This document shows positions 32,946 through 41,603 of a stretch of 64,000 nucleotides of DNA, one piece after another. The stretch comes from SEAL01 sp032153715 (GTDB lineage Bacteria; Patescibacteriota; Saccharimonadia; Saccharimonadales; Saccharimonadaceae). The stretch spans positions 186,001-250,000 of the forward strand of contig JALDYR010000002.1 of NCBI GenBank assembly GCA_032153715.1. Reading direction: 5' to 3'. Position 1 is the first letter of the stretch, and each line of letters starts with the position of its first letter. Made by a program: the position numbers and the translations under genes. The notes below the pieces were generated by a model. It saw only the letters and a list, made by a program, of their open reading frames with translations, had not been told where the DNA came from and did no database searches.

Positions 32946-34922
32946 ATGGAAACTACACCCCGCCACAACAACCACACCAAGCACGTTAGCCTCGAAGATA
33001 TTAAACGCGAGGCCCACCTGGACAAAACTCGCTACGACTTAGAAACGGCGGAGCGAGCCGGAATATTCTTTAAACAAGCGCTAAATCCACTGGAAGATAT
33101 GCATAAGTATGCAAAAGCCTCGGGCGAGTATGCTGATCGTGGCGACGATTGGAATCCTGAAGATCCAAACGACGGAATCGATGGTGCTGCCGAGCTATCT
33201 GATATTGCAATGGATCGCCTTCATAATGCGACGGTTGAAGAAATTAAGCGAGACAAGATCGACTGGAAAGATGGCGTGGTTGATTACATGCGCAACGAGG
33301 CGAACCGATTGAAGCTGAAGAGTCAGCTGAATCCCGAGTTGTTTGCGGCCGTACCTGAGGGTGACGAAAGTCCACTAGTGACACGCGTGGATAACCTCGA
33401 GGTATCACTCAAGGAAGAGTTGAATCAATTAAGTGCGTCTGATGAAGACGAGAGTAAACGGCGCTTATTGAATCGTCAAATTGAACAAGCTAGTTCATTT
33501 AAGGCGGACTATATTAGTGGAGTCGGCGTGACGCCTGACGTTGTTCGCAATTATGTCGCAGGCAAGAAATCTGTTGATTTGCTTGAAGCAAACGGTACCG
33601 CACTCAGTGATGAGCAGCGTATGACTCAGGAGAGTGAACAAGCTGCCTTCGATATGCAGTATCAGCGCAATCGTCGTGACATGGCTGTCTATCAACTAAT
33701 CTTGCAGCAGGATCGAAAAGCCGAGTCGGCGGCACCGGAGGCAGAAGCTAATGTTGAAAAACCGGCGCTCTCTGAGACGATGCAGCGGCTTACTGAAGCG
33801 CAAGCGACACTTCGCGGTCAATTGAGCGAACTTGACGCTCGTCGAGAAGGGCGCGTGTCAGGGATCGATGATATGGCAAACTCACGAATTGGCGGGAATG
33901 CTGCTGAATATCGCCGTGTTAAAGCGGAATATGTTCGCGCTAACCAAACGCTTATGGCACACCAATTACGTGAGAAGCTTCATAATGGTGATATTACCTC
34001 TATGGAGCAAATCAACTTGTTTATTGCCGAACAGACGGTTGCACAGGGTGTTGCCTTTGATGAAGAAAAGATTGAACATTTAAAAACGAAAGATGGTCGT
34101 CTAGCAAAGGCAATTAACTTTATTGCCGGACGTACTTCGGATGGCGAAAAAGATCAGAGTCGACGCAATAAGATTGTTCGTCGCGGTATCAAGATAAGTG
34201 CTGCTGGTGCGCTGATTGCCATGTCGGTTGCAACTGGTGGTGCGGCAACGGCTGTTGCTGCCGGTGCCTGGACAGCATTGAACGTTTATGCGCCGTTGAA
34301 CGCAAAAGACCGTGCAAAACGAGTAAATCGTCAACCAGGCCTACTAAGTCAAGAAGAAATTCAAGCTGCACTTGCTAATACGCCAAAGGAAATTTTTGAC
34401 GAGGCATCAGGTGAGATTATCAATATTGAAAAAGATCCTAATCGCACAATCCAAGCTAAGCTTGATATTGCTTCGAGAACACTTGAACGCGCTGCTGAAC
34501 AAGACGTACGCAAACAGCAAAAGAAGCGCCTTGGACGTGTGGCAGTCAGTGGCATTATCGGCGGTGCTGTTGGTACGCTGAGTTATGCAATCGGCGGTGG
34601 TTTTAACGGCGACACAGCCTCGGCTGCGCCGACCCCATCTGGTACGGAAGTGGCCCCGCCGGCTCCCGACGCTAGTAATGTCGCTGACGTGGCAGCAAAC
34701 TTTGGTCCAAATAACGTCTATGTAGACCCAAACGACGGCTTGTTTAATGTCTTTCAACAGATGAATATCCCGCAGGATCAGTGGAGCGGCTTGCTTGATA
34801 AGGTTGGCCCCGAGCTTGTGAGTCACGGCGACGCCTATATTATGCCGAATGGCGATCCAGGATTGACGCACGCTGGTCAGTTGTCGCAAAGTGCCTTTGA
34901 GACAATTATGCGCGCCCGATAA
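32946..34922 (+). CDS. Large coiled-coil protein with two membrane segments and small C-terminal domain
   Basis: A 658-aa protein. Residues 1-400 are polar, helical and coiled-coil-like, rich in Glu, Ala and Arg. A small-residue hydrophobic stretch lies at about 416-442 and another at about 532-552, both Gly/Ala-rich. The last 75 residues (GLFNVFQQMNIPQDQWSGLL and onward) follow a short Pro/Ala linker and could be a small binding domain, perhaps outside the cell. No family is recognised. A clear terminator follows. Confidence 0.6.
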   Translation: METTPRHNNHTKHVSLEDIKREAHLDKTRYDLETAERAGIFFKQALNPLEDMHKYAKASGEYADRGDDWNPEDPNDGIDGAAELSDIAMDRLHNATVEEIKRDKIDWKDGVVDYMRNEANRLKLKSQLNPELFAAVPEGDESPLVTRVDNLEVSLKEELNQLSASDEDESKRRLLNRQIEQASSFKADYISGVGVTPDVVRNYVAGKKSVDLLEANGTALSDEQRMTQESEQAAFDMQYQRNRRDMAVYQLILQQDRKAESAAPEAEANVEKPALSETMQRLTEAQATLRGQLSELDARREGRVSGIDDMANSRIGGNAAEYRRVKAEYVRANQTLMAHQLREKLHNGDITSMEQINLFIAEQTVAQGVAFDEEKIEHLKTKDGRLAKAINFIAGRTSDGEKDQSRRNKIVRRGIKISAAGALIAMSVATGGAATAVAAGAWTALNVYAPLNAKDRAKRVNRQPGLLSQEEIQAALANTPKEIFDEASGEIINIEKDPNRTIQAKLDIASRTLERAAEQDVRKQQKKRLGRVAVSGIIGGAVGTLSYAIGGGFNGDTASAAPTPSGTEVAPPAPDASNVADVAANFGPNNVYVDPNDGLFNVFQQMNIPQDQWSGLLDKVGPELVSHGDAYIMPNGDPGLTHAGQLSQSAFETIMRAR

Positions 34923-34935
34923 TGTGATGAAAAAG

Positions 34936-34966
34936 AAATACCGCTTCATATGAGGCGGTATTTTTT
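34936..34966 (+). terminator. Terminator of the 32946 gene
   Basis: AAATACCGC (34936-34944) pairs with GCGGTATTT (34955-34963) around TTCATATGAG, followed by TTTTTT. Confidence 0.88.
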
Positions 34967-34979
34967 ATGGCATGAAAAT

Positions 34980-35037
34980 CCCCCGGACGCTCCTCGTATC
35001 GTCGCTGGCTACGAAGAGGGGAGAAGTGTCCGAGGGG
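34980..35037 (-). terminator. Long hairpin terminator of the 35044 gene
   Basis: Outer arms CCCC-C-GGAC (34980-34988) pair with GTCC-GA-GGGG (35028-35037). Inner arms CTCCTCGT (34990-34997) pair with ACGAAGAG (35011-35018) with one mismatch. Reading the minus strand, GATTTTC follows. Confidence 0.75.
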
Positions 35038-35043
35038 TTGGAG

Positions 35044-35322
35044 CTAGTCGACGTAGAGGCTCGACGCTCTGTTGTGATTGAAGAAGATTTGTACCTTGCG
35101 TCCGTTCCAGTCGCCATGCAGGAGATTCATGTTGCTATACGGTGAGCGGAGCAGAGATAGGCTTGACACCTGTATGGCGGTGACGCCGTTCTGACTTAGC
35201 ATTGTGAGCGTGTGCTCTCGTTTGCGGTCCCCGCACGACATGATGTCGTTAACGCATGTCGATAGTGCGCCATGGTGATCGTCTAAGACGTACTTGCATG
35301 AAGTTGTTGAAGGACTGGTCAT
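35044..35322 (-). CDS. Small hypothetical protein with structured leader
   Basis: A 92-aa soluble protein starting at ATG 35320-35322, where GAAGGAG lies 6 bases upstream; an ATG six codons earlier lacks a ribosome site. It contains three cysteines in the first 40 residues and a basic C-terminal half (GDWNGRKVQIFFNHNRASSL). No family is recognised. The promoter is TTGACA-N17-TAGAAT. The leader contains ATACTTA/TAAGTAT and GAAAAC/GTTTTC hairpins, and a long hairpin follows the stop. Confidence 0.62.
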   Translation of the reverse strand: MTSPSTTSCKYVLDDHHGALSTCVNDIMSCGDRKREHTLTMLSQNGVTAIQVSSLSLLRSPYSNMNLLHGDWNGRKVQIFFNHNRASSLYVD

Positions 35323-35390
35323 CGCAACTCCTTCGATCACAAATGAAAACTTGACGTTTTCATACTTACCTTATTTAGATAAGTATTTAC

Positions 35391-35419
35391 ATTCTAGGCG
35401 GTTGTCAAATGGATGTCAA
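35391..35419 (-). promoter_or_regulatory. Promoter of the 35044 gene
   Basis: Minus strand TTGACA (35414-35419), 17 bases, TAGAAT (35391-35396). Downstream in the leader, ATACTTA and TAAGTAT (35362-35386) can form a hairpin. Confidence 0.7.
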
Positions 35420-35520
35420 TATTCTGTTATATAGCGTAGAAAAGACAACAATGGCCGCCATATATAGCGCAAATGATCAAAACGGTGCTACAATGAAATC
35501 CCATGGGAGAGGTAAATCTT

Positions 35521-37098
35521 ATGGGTAAAAAACAGAAATATATTTTTGTCACAGGTGGTGTGCTTTCTGGGGTAGGAAAGGGCATCACGGCAGCGAGTAT
35601 TGGCGCTGTTTTGCAGGCAAAAGGGGAAAAGGTCTCAATTCAAAAATGTGACCCGTATCTAAATGTAGATGCGGGTCTTTTGAATCCTGCAGAACATGGC
35701 GAATGTTTTGTAACGAAGGATGGGGCGGAAACTGACCTTGATCTGGGTCATTATGAGCGGTTCTTGGATATTGAACTAACACAAAAGAACGCGACGCTTT
35801 CAGGCAAGCTACTGAGCCAATTGATTATGGACGAGCGAGCAGGCAAGTTTGGCGGCAAGACGGTCCAGTTAGTGCCGCATTTGACGGGTGCCATTCAAGA
35901 CGCAATTGAAGTTGCCGGCGAGGGCAGTGACGTGCATATCGTTGAAATTGGCGGTACGGTTGGCGACTACGAAGGGCTGAGTTTTATTGAAGCGATTCGT
36001 GAGTTTGCTGGTCGAGTTGGACGTGAAAACTGTCTGTACGTTCATGTGGTGTATGTGCCATTTATTGGGACGAGTAAAGAATTTAAGACAAAGCCGGCGC
36101 AAAATGCGCTTAATGAGCTGCGCGGTTTTGGTATTACGCCAGACTGCGTCGTAGTGCGCACTGACGATATCGCCCCTGGTAATGTCGCGCGAAAGATTAG
36201 CCAGTTCAGTGGCGTGGCGGAAGATGCCGTCATCTTGCTACATAACGCCGACACGGTCTTTCAGGTGCCGCTGACGATTGCGGCGAGCGGTGTGAACGAC
36301 GTGCTGACGCGTTTTACGGGCAACGAGCGAACACCAGATTTATCCAAGTGGGAACGAATTGTGCAGGCGCAAGGTGCAGCGCATACCAAGACGGTCACCA
36401 TTGGCTTGGTAGCAAAGTATATGGACAATGAAGACACCTATATCTCGGTGCTAGAGGCGCTAAAGGCGGCGGCATGGCAAGAGGATGTCGGGCTGAAGAT
36501 TCAGTGGATTAATGCCGAGACGGCGGACGCTGATGATTTTAAGAGCGTGGATGGTTTGCTGGTGCCGGGCGGGTTTGGGGAGCGCGGCACGAACGGCAAG
36601 ATTGCGGCAGCTGATTACGCACTCGAAACGGGCAAGCCATACCTTGGTATTTGCCTAGGGCTACAGGTCGCGGTTGTGGCGGCGGCCCGGCGGGCAGGGC
36701 TCGCCGATGCGCACAGTAGCGAGTTTGATAATGTAACGAAAAACGATGTTGTCTACATCATAGAGGGGCAGGCTGGTAAGGAGTCGACGGGCGGCACTTT
36801 ACGTCTTGGTAACTATCCAGCAACGCTCAAGCCGGGTTCGAAAGCAGCTGAGGTATACGGCGGCACGGAAGTGACTGAGCGTCACCGTCACCGCTATGAA
36901 GTGAATCAGAAATTTGCTCAACAGATTGAAGCAGGTGGACTCGTGATTAGTGGTACCTCGCCAGATGGAGAGCTGGTGGAGTTTGTTGAAGCGCCGACAA
37001 GTGAGTATTTCGTGGCCACGCAGGCCCATCCGGAGTTAAAGAGCCGACCAAATCGAGCACATCCGCTATTTGTCGGACTACTTCGTGCCGTGAAATAA
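35521..37098 (+). CDS. pyrG: CTP synthase
   Basis: A 525-aa CTP synthase that aminates UTP with glutamine and ATP. The synthetase domain begins YIFVTGGVLSGVGKG, with KCDPYLNVDAG and GTVGDYE. The glutaminase domain has GGFGERG, the nucleophile in GICLGLQ, and the His-Pro-Glu of THPEL-like AHPEL near the end. ATG 35521 is preferred because GGGAGAGG lies 9 bases upstream. A leaderless ATG at 35503, 8 bases after TACAAT (35489-35494), would add six residues. Confidence 0.97.
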   Translation: MGKKQKYIFVTGGVLSGVGKGITAASIGAVLQAKGEKVSIQKCDPYLNVDAGLLNPAEHGECFVTKDGAETDLDLGHYERFLDIELTQKNATLSGKLLSQLIMDERAGKFGGKTVQLVPHLTGAIQDAIEVAGEGSDVHIVEIGGTVGDYEGLSFIEAIREFAGRVGRENCLYVHVVYVPFIGTSKEFKTKPAQNALNELRGFGITPDCVVVRTDDIAPGNVARKISQFSGVAEDAVILLHNADTVFQVPLTIAASGVNDVLTRFTGNERTPDLSKWERIVQAQGAAHTKTVTIGLVAKYMDNEDTYISVLEALKAAAWQEDVGLKIQWINAETADADDFKSVDGLLVPGGFGERGTNGKIAAADYALETGKPYLGICLGLQVAVVAAARRAGLADAHSSEFDNVTKNDVVYIIEGQAGKESTGGTLRLGNYPATLKPGSKAAEVYGGTEVTERHRHRYEVNQKFAQQIEAGGLVISGTSPDGELVEFVEAPTSEYFVATQAHPELKSRPNRAHPLFVGLLRAVK

Positions 37099-37101
37099 GT
37101 A

Positions 37102-37130
37102 TTGACATTTTTAAGCGTAAGTGCTATAGT
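37102..37130 (+). promoter_or_regulatory. Promoter of the 56-aa gene
   Basis: TTGACA (37102-37107), spacer TTTTTAAGCGTAAGTGC, TATAGT (37125-37130). Confidence 0.75.
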
Positions 37131-37164
37131 GTGAAGTACAAAGGTAATAAAAAACAAATACACT

Positions 37165-37335
37165 ATGCATCACGATACCCTCGATTCACAACAAAGTTTT
37201 AGCGATGACGCACACGCGTTACGTTACGTGCTCCATTCGGTTCAGGGGAGTAGCCCTGTCTCAGGTGGTACTTTCGGCGAAGCGCTTGATGCGGACTACG
37301 TCGAAGGTGACGAGTTCGACATTGAAGTTTTGTAA
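37165..37335 (+). CDS. 56-aa acidic protein as a single-gene unit
   Basis: A short ORF between a strong promoter and a clear terminator. The protein starts MHHDTLDSQQSF and ends EGDEFDIEVL, and is acidic, without membrane segments or cysteines. No clear Shine-Dalgarno site is near the ATG (AAGG is 22 bases away). No family is recognised. The promoter-ORF-terminator arrangement in about 280 bases suggests a highly expressed small protein; an RNA function cannot be excluded. Confidence 0.55.
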   Translation: MHHDTLDSQQSFSDDAHALRYVLHSVQGSSPVSGGTFGEALDADYVEGDEFDIEVL

Positions 37336-37344
37336 TATAACTAT

Positions 37345-37379
37345 AAAAACAGCCTGCTGTATGCAAACGGGCTGTTTTT
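37345..37379 (+). terminator. Terminator of the 56-aa gene
   Basis: AAAAACAGCC (37345-37354) pairs with GGCTGTTTTT (37370-37379), then ATTA. Confidence 0.9.
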
Positions 37380-37403
37380 ATTACCTCTGATATAATAGAG
37401 CCA

Positions 37404-39029
37404 ATGGATACAAAGATTTCTGATATTATTGCCCGTCTGTTTGATGTGACGGTTGACGTAAAGGTGACGCGGCCCGATCCGCAGTTTGGTGACTATGCGA
37501 CAAACGTCGCCTTGCAGCTGGCAAAGCCACTGGGCAAAAATCCACGCGAGATTGCCGAGACACTAGCAACCGCACTGCGCGAAACGGGTGAGTACGCGGC
37601 TGTTTCTGTAGCTGGCCCGGGCTTTATTAATGTGACGCTTGCGGACACGGCATTGTTGGCAGCGCTGGCGGCTCGGCCGGTACAGGCACGGCTAAACGAG
37701 TCGGCGGTAATTGAGGTGTATAATCCGAATCCGTTTAAGGATTTGCATATCGGCCATGCCTATAACTGTATTACGGCTGATACACTTGCGAATTTGCTTG
37801 AGCAACGTGGCGCAACCACACACCGCGTCAGCTATCATGGTGACGTTGGGTTGCATGTTGGTAAGAGCCTATGGGCGATTTTGCAGTTTATTGATGGTGA
37901 CGTGGCAAAGTTGGACGCAATCCCTGAGAATGAACGAGCGGCATTTATGAGTCGCATGTACGTTGAGGGTGCACGGGCATATAAAGATGATGAGACGGCA
38001 AAAGAGGCGATTGAGCGACTGACGAAGCAGTCCTACGGCTTTGAGGATGCTTTTGAACAACAGGTTTATGATGTGTGCAAGGCATGGAGTTTTGACTATA
38101 TTACCGCGACAGTGGCGCGCTTGGGGAGTAAGCCGGCGGAACGACGCTACCTTGAAAGTGAAGCGGATACGCTTGGTGTTGAAACCGTCAAGCAACACGT
38201 TGGCTCTGTCTTTGAAGAGAGCGATGGGGCAATTGTATTCCCGGGTGAGCAGTATGGGTTATTTACTAATGTATTCGTGTCGTCACGTGGCACGGGTTTG
38301 TATGCAGCCCGTGACCTTGGATTGATGCAACTGAAACAGCGTGATTTTAGCCCGCAAAAAAGCTACATCGTGACTGGTGACGAGCAGCGGGCGTACTTTA
38401 ACGTCGTGATTAAGGCGGCCGAGCTATCACTGCCTGAACTGAAAGATGTGACGGTGAATATTCCAACCGGCACAGTGAAATTATCAACTGGCAAGATGAG
38501 TTCGCGCACGGGTGACGTGCTGAATATTGAGTGGTTATTTGAGCGCTTGCATGAGGCAGCGAGTGAACGCGGCGACGTGCAAGAGGCGGTGATTATTGCG
38601 GCGCTTCGCTACGCCTTTTTGAAGGTGCGCATTGGCAGTGACATTATTTTTGATGTTAATGAAGCGCTGAGCATTGAGGGTAATTCAGGTCCCTACTTGC
38701 AGTATGCCCATGCCCGTGCTCGAACGATTCTTGCGAAATCTAAGCAAACTGGTATGCAGCCAGCTGACCTCGACGCAGCTGAACGAACGCTTGTTAGTAA
38801 GCTCGGGGAGTATCATGAGGTTATCCAGGCGGCGTCTGAGCAACTACTGCCGCACCTGCTTTGTACGTATTTGTACGAGCTGTCTCAGACCTTTAATCGG
38901 TTCTATGAGCAGTCGCGAGTAATTGGTGACGCACGCGAAGCGCAGCGTTTGTTTATCGTTGAGCGGTATGCTGATACGTTACGCGACGGCCTGACTGTGC
39001 TCGGTATTCCAACGCCAGATCAGCTGTAG
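37404..39029 (+). CDS. argS: Arginyl-tRNA synthetase
   Basis: A 541-aa class I synthetase that charges tRNA-Arg. It shows the N-terminal additional domain, NPNPFKDLHIGHAYN near residue 112 (HIGH), the KMSSRTGDV signature near residue 365 and a C-terminal DALR anticodon-binding domain (from GPYLQYAHARARTIL). The length is normal. TATAAT at 37391-37396 leaves 7 bases before the ATG, so the mRNA is probably leaderless. The gene starts 24 bases after the terminator of the 56-aa gene. Confidence 0.97.
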   Translation: MDTKISDIIARLFDVTVDVKVTRPDPQFGDYATNVALQLAKPLGKNPREIAETLATALRETGEYAAVSVAGPGFINVTLADTALLAALAARPVQARLNESAVIEVYNPNPFKDLHIGHAYNCITADTLANLLEQRGATTHRVSYHGDVGLHVGKSLWAILQFIDGDVAKLDAIPENERAAFMSRMYVEGARAYKDDETAKEAIERLTKQSYGFEDAFEQQVYDVCKAWSFDYITATVARLGSKPAERRYLESEADTLGVETVKQHVGSVFEESDGAIVFPGEQYGLFTNVFVSSRGTGLYAARDLGLMQLKQRDFSPQKSYIVTGDEQRAYFNVVIKAAELSLPELKDVTVNIPTGTVKLSTGKMSSRTGDVLNIEWLFERLHEAASERGDVQEAVIIAALRYAFLKVRIGSDIIFDVNEALSIEGNSGPYLQYAHARARTILAKSKQTGMQPADLDAAERTLVSKLGEYHEVIQAASEQLLPHLLCTYLYELSQTFNRFYEQSRVIGDAREAQRLFIVERYADTLRDGLTVLGIPTPDQL

Positions 39030-39033
39030 TGTT

Positions 39034-41043
39034 TTAATACAAGCGTAATGCGCCGTAGGAAGTTGTGGTGGTCGGGGTGCCGCTACCAGCAAGCGCACTC
39101 GCGCCGGTCTTCATGATTTCGAGAGGGATGGCGCTATTGTAAGTAAGGTCGGGTAAGGCAGTGCTGCCGCTTGTCGGATGGCCGTTGCCAAACTTGCCGA
39201 AATAGCCAGTTCCCCAACAATATACCGTGCTGTCGTCTGGACCAATAGCCGTGGTATAAGCCGTTGCACAAGTCGTAGAGGAGCTGCCATGGATGCCAGT
39301 CACGGTTTTTCCATTAAGCGGTGCCGTCACGGCCACAGGGACTGTGCTAATAGGTATACCTGCGACGGTGTACCAGGTGTCTGTATCCCAGGTAATAGTG
39401 CAATGTCCTACGCCGTTGCCAAGGGTGCCGCACACCTGGGGACCCCAGCAGTAGGCGCGTCGTTGGCTGAGATTGCCACCAGTAGGGTAGGCAACTGCGC
39501 AGGTATGGCTCGCGCCTGTAGATACTTGCGTGACGATTTGGCCGGCAAGTGCGCCACCATTCACTTGGACTGGAGAGTACTTATCAATAGTTGTGCCATC
39601 ACCGAGCTGTCCTCCGGCATTGTCACCCCAGCAATAGGCTTTACTGTCGATTGGTCCAAGTGCGGTCGTGTACGCGACTACACAGGTGGTGTTGGGGCCT
39701 GGCTTGTGTCTCGTTTTGCATTCTCGACTGCTTCCTGAACCGGTGCATGATTCATAGGCGGTGTTGCCCCAGCCGGTTGTAATATCGGTGACGGTTTTGC
39801 CGGACAGGGCTCCGGACGTGCTGACTGCAGCAGGTGTGGCTGTCGGAGTTAGGCTGGCAGTGCCAGTGCCGAGTTGGCCACTTTCGTTGTAGCCCCAGCA
39901 GTACGCTTTGGTGCTGTTTGTTCCGAGGACGGGGTCATATGCCATGGCGCAGGTGTTTGCGTAGCCAACACTAACCTTGACGGCGACTTTGCCCGCCAAT
40001 GCACCGCCGACGATGGCAACAGGGACGTTTCTCGCGGTAGTCGTACCATCGCCTAATTTACTGCTAGTATTGTCACCCCAGCAGTAGACTTTGCTGTCAG
40101 CTACCCCAAGGGTGGTCGTATACGCAACGGCACAGGTCGTATCTGTCCCGGCATAAATATCGGTGACGGTTTTCAGAGGGAGCTTGATGGCGGTTGGGAG
40201 CTTGGTGTACGAGAAGTCGAAGAGTCCCGTTTTAACGTAGCCTTCGCCAGTCTGGCCAGCTAAGTGTGATCCCCAGCAGTACGCGGTGGCATCCGCTTGA
40301 CTAGTAGTGTAGGCAATTGCACACGTGTGTGCGCCGCCGGCAGTGATTTTTGTCACCTTTTTATTCAGTAGGCCTGAAGGCGACGCCGTAATGACAGCAC
40401 TGGGAGTATTGGTGAATGCAAGCAGGCCCCCCACAGGACTAAGCATGTCATTGCCTCCGGTGCCATTGCCGAGAGGGCCGTTGATGTGTCCACCCCAACA
40501 GTATGCTTTACCGTCATTCGACCCAGCCGTGGTGCGAGCAACGGCGCAAGTGTGGTTACCGCCCGATGAGATATCAACGACAGCCTTGTTGGCATTCGTC
40601 GTTGTCGTCGTTTTAGGTAGGTCGCCCTTAACGACAGCGGTCGCGCGGATGGTTGAGGAGACGGTGCCGTCTGGGTTGAGTATTTTGACAGTACCAGTGG
40701 AGGTGAGGGTCGTTACGGTTCCAGTAACTGCTGGCGTAGGAACACTATAATTGCTCACCCAATTGTCGTCTTTGGCGACATAGTTTGGGCCGGCTACTGT
40801 CCCGTTACAGTTAGACCTCGCCTCCAGGGGTGTCGTCCAGGTTGTAGTGCCTGATTCGAGGCAGCTGGCGGCGGCAAGCGCGCCAGCACGGGCAGCTTCG
40901 TTGGCGATTTTATTGAAGTATTGAGTATTAAGGGTGACGCCGGAGGTGACAATGACCTGGAGTGCCGTGGCGCCGATAATCGAGATGGCAACCGAAAGGA
41001 CAATGACAACAGGAAGTATGAAACCGTTGTTTCGGGCACGCAT
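39034..41043 (-). CDS. Prepilin-like surface protein with seven RCC1-type repeats
   Basis: A 669-aa protein from ATG 41041-41043. The N-terminus RARNNGFILPVVIVLSVAIS resembles a class III/type IV prepilin leader (G|F cleavage then a hydrophobic helix), as in PilX/PilV-like minor pilins. After a 130-residue region come seven repeats of the form C-x-AYTT...(K/T)xYCWGxN...LGxGT, each with a Cys pair. This is the RCC1/propeller repeat, and seven make a full ring. The predicted location is the cell surface or pilus tip. A weak TAATGT box lies at 41052-41057, 8 bases before the ATG. Confidence 0.82.
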   Translation of the reverse strand: MRARNNGFILPVVIVLSVAISIIGATALQVIVTSGVTLNTQYFNKIANEAARAGALAAASCLESGTTTWTTPLEARSNCNGTVAGPNYVAKDDNWVSNYSVPTPAVTGTVTTLTSTGTVKILNPDGTVSSTIRATAVVKGDLPKTTTTTNANKAVVDISSGGNHTCAVARTTAGSNDGKAYCWGGHINGPLGNGTGGNDMLSPVGGLLAFTNTPSAVITASPSGLLNKKVTKITAGGAHTCAIAYTTSQADATAYCWGSHLAGQTGEGYVKTGLFDFSYTKLPTAIKLPLKTVTDIYAGTDTTCAVAYTTTLGVADSKVYCWGDNTSSKLGDGTTTARNVPVAIVGGALAGKVAVKVSVGYANTCAMAYDPVLGTNSTKAYCWGYNESGQLGTGTASLTPTATPAAVSTSGALSGKTVTDITTGWGNTAYESCTGSGSSRECKTRHKPGPNTTCVVAYTTALGPIDSKAYCWGDNAGGQLGDGTTIDKYSPVQVNGGALAGQIVTQVSTGASHTCAVAYPTGGNLSQRRAYCWGPQVCGTLGNGVGHCTITWDTDTWYTVAGIPISTVPVAVTAPLNGKTVTGIHGSSSTTCATAYTTAIGPDDSTVYCWGTGYFGKFGNGHPTSGSTALPDLTYNSAIPLEIMKTGASALAGSGTPTTTTSYGALRLY

Positions 41044-41095
41044 ATAACATAACATTAGCACAATGAATACAGTGCGTCTACGGCGACTTCAGTAA

Positions 41096-41123
41096 TTGCT
41101 AATCTTTGAAAATACCGTATAAT
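41096..41123 (+). promoter_or_regulatory. Promoter of the attenuator-controlled gene
   Basis: TTGCTA (41096-41101), 16 bases, TATAAT (41118-41123). Transcription would start near 41130, just before AGGAAA and the leader ORF. Confidence 0.65.
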
Positions 41124-41143
41124 AGCGTGTAGGAAAACTGTCG

Positions 41144-41212
41144 ATGAAGTATATTACGCAACAACTCAACCTCTGTGGCCTCATGTTGTTTCGTATGTCT
41201 ACGGCGAGATAG
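41144..41212 (+). CDS. 22-aa leader peptide
   Basis: An ORF of 23 codons with AGGA 9 bases before its ATG. It contains four Leu codons, three of them CTC, and two internal Met codons, and ends ACG GCG AGA TAG. The last codons overlap segment 1 (GGCGAGAT, 41203-41210) of the attenuator, the geometry expected of a ribosome-sensing leader peptide. Confidence 0.55.
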   Translation: MKYITQQLNLCGLMLFRMSTAR

Positions 41213-41267
41213 TTTCCAGTTTTACCTAAAGCAGCCTAACATCTCGCCCAACAAAGGCGAGATTTTT
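41203..41267 (+). terminator. Transcription attenuator (antiterminator/terminator)
   Basis: Three segments: GGCGAGAT (41203-41210), ATCTCGCC (41241-41248), GGCGAGAT (41256-41263) followed by TTTTT. Segment 2 can pair with segment 1 (antiterminator) or with segment 3, giving an 8-bp intrinsic terminator with a 7-base loop. A ribosome on the leader stop codon would cover segment 1 and favour termination. Confidence 0.7.
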
Positions 41268-41328
41268 GTTGCAAGTGTAGCAAAACCTATCCGGTATAAA
41301 GCCGGTGTACCTTACAAGGAGGAGAACA

Positions 41329-41594
41329 TGCCCAATCGAGGTGGTATTGAGGGAAGGATCCTTCGAGCTGTCGGTGAAGCGGGACCTGCAGGGCTCCATG
41401 TCCGACGAATAGAAGATTTTCTCAGAAAGCGCAGTATTAATTACGACTGTGCGTCTGCCGTTGAGGCATTCGATCGGCTTTCGGATGGTCAAATACTGGC
41501 CCAAGAGAGTCGGCCGCGAGAAGGGTTGAGGATTTATCATCTTGGCCCCATAGGGAAACGCCAGTACAAAAAGCTTGCGCCTAGCGGTCGGTGA
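41329..41594 (+). CDS. Small winged-helix-like protein behind an attenuator
   Basis: An 88-aa basic protein with AAGGAGGAG directly before its ATG. It looks like a compact winged helix: GGIEGRILRAVGEAGPAGLH, then RIEDFLRKR, then AVEAFDRLSDGQILAQES as recognition helix and wing. The end is Lys/Arg-rich. It resembles the N-terminal region of the 14453 protein. The upstream attenuator implies control by translation of the leader peptide. A 16-bp perfect hairpin follows the stop. No named family is recognised. Confidence 0.65.
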
Positions 41595-41603
41595 ATGCGT
41601 CTT

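Noticed and set aside
41175..41328. An N-terminal extension of the 41329 protein from GTG 41175.
   Set aside because: It would run through the leader ORF region and the terminator hairpin; a perfect AAGGAGGAG precedes ATG 41329.
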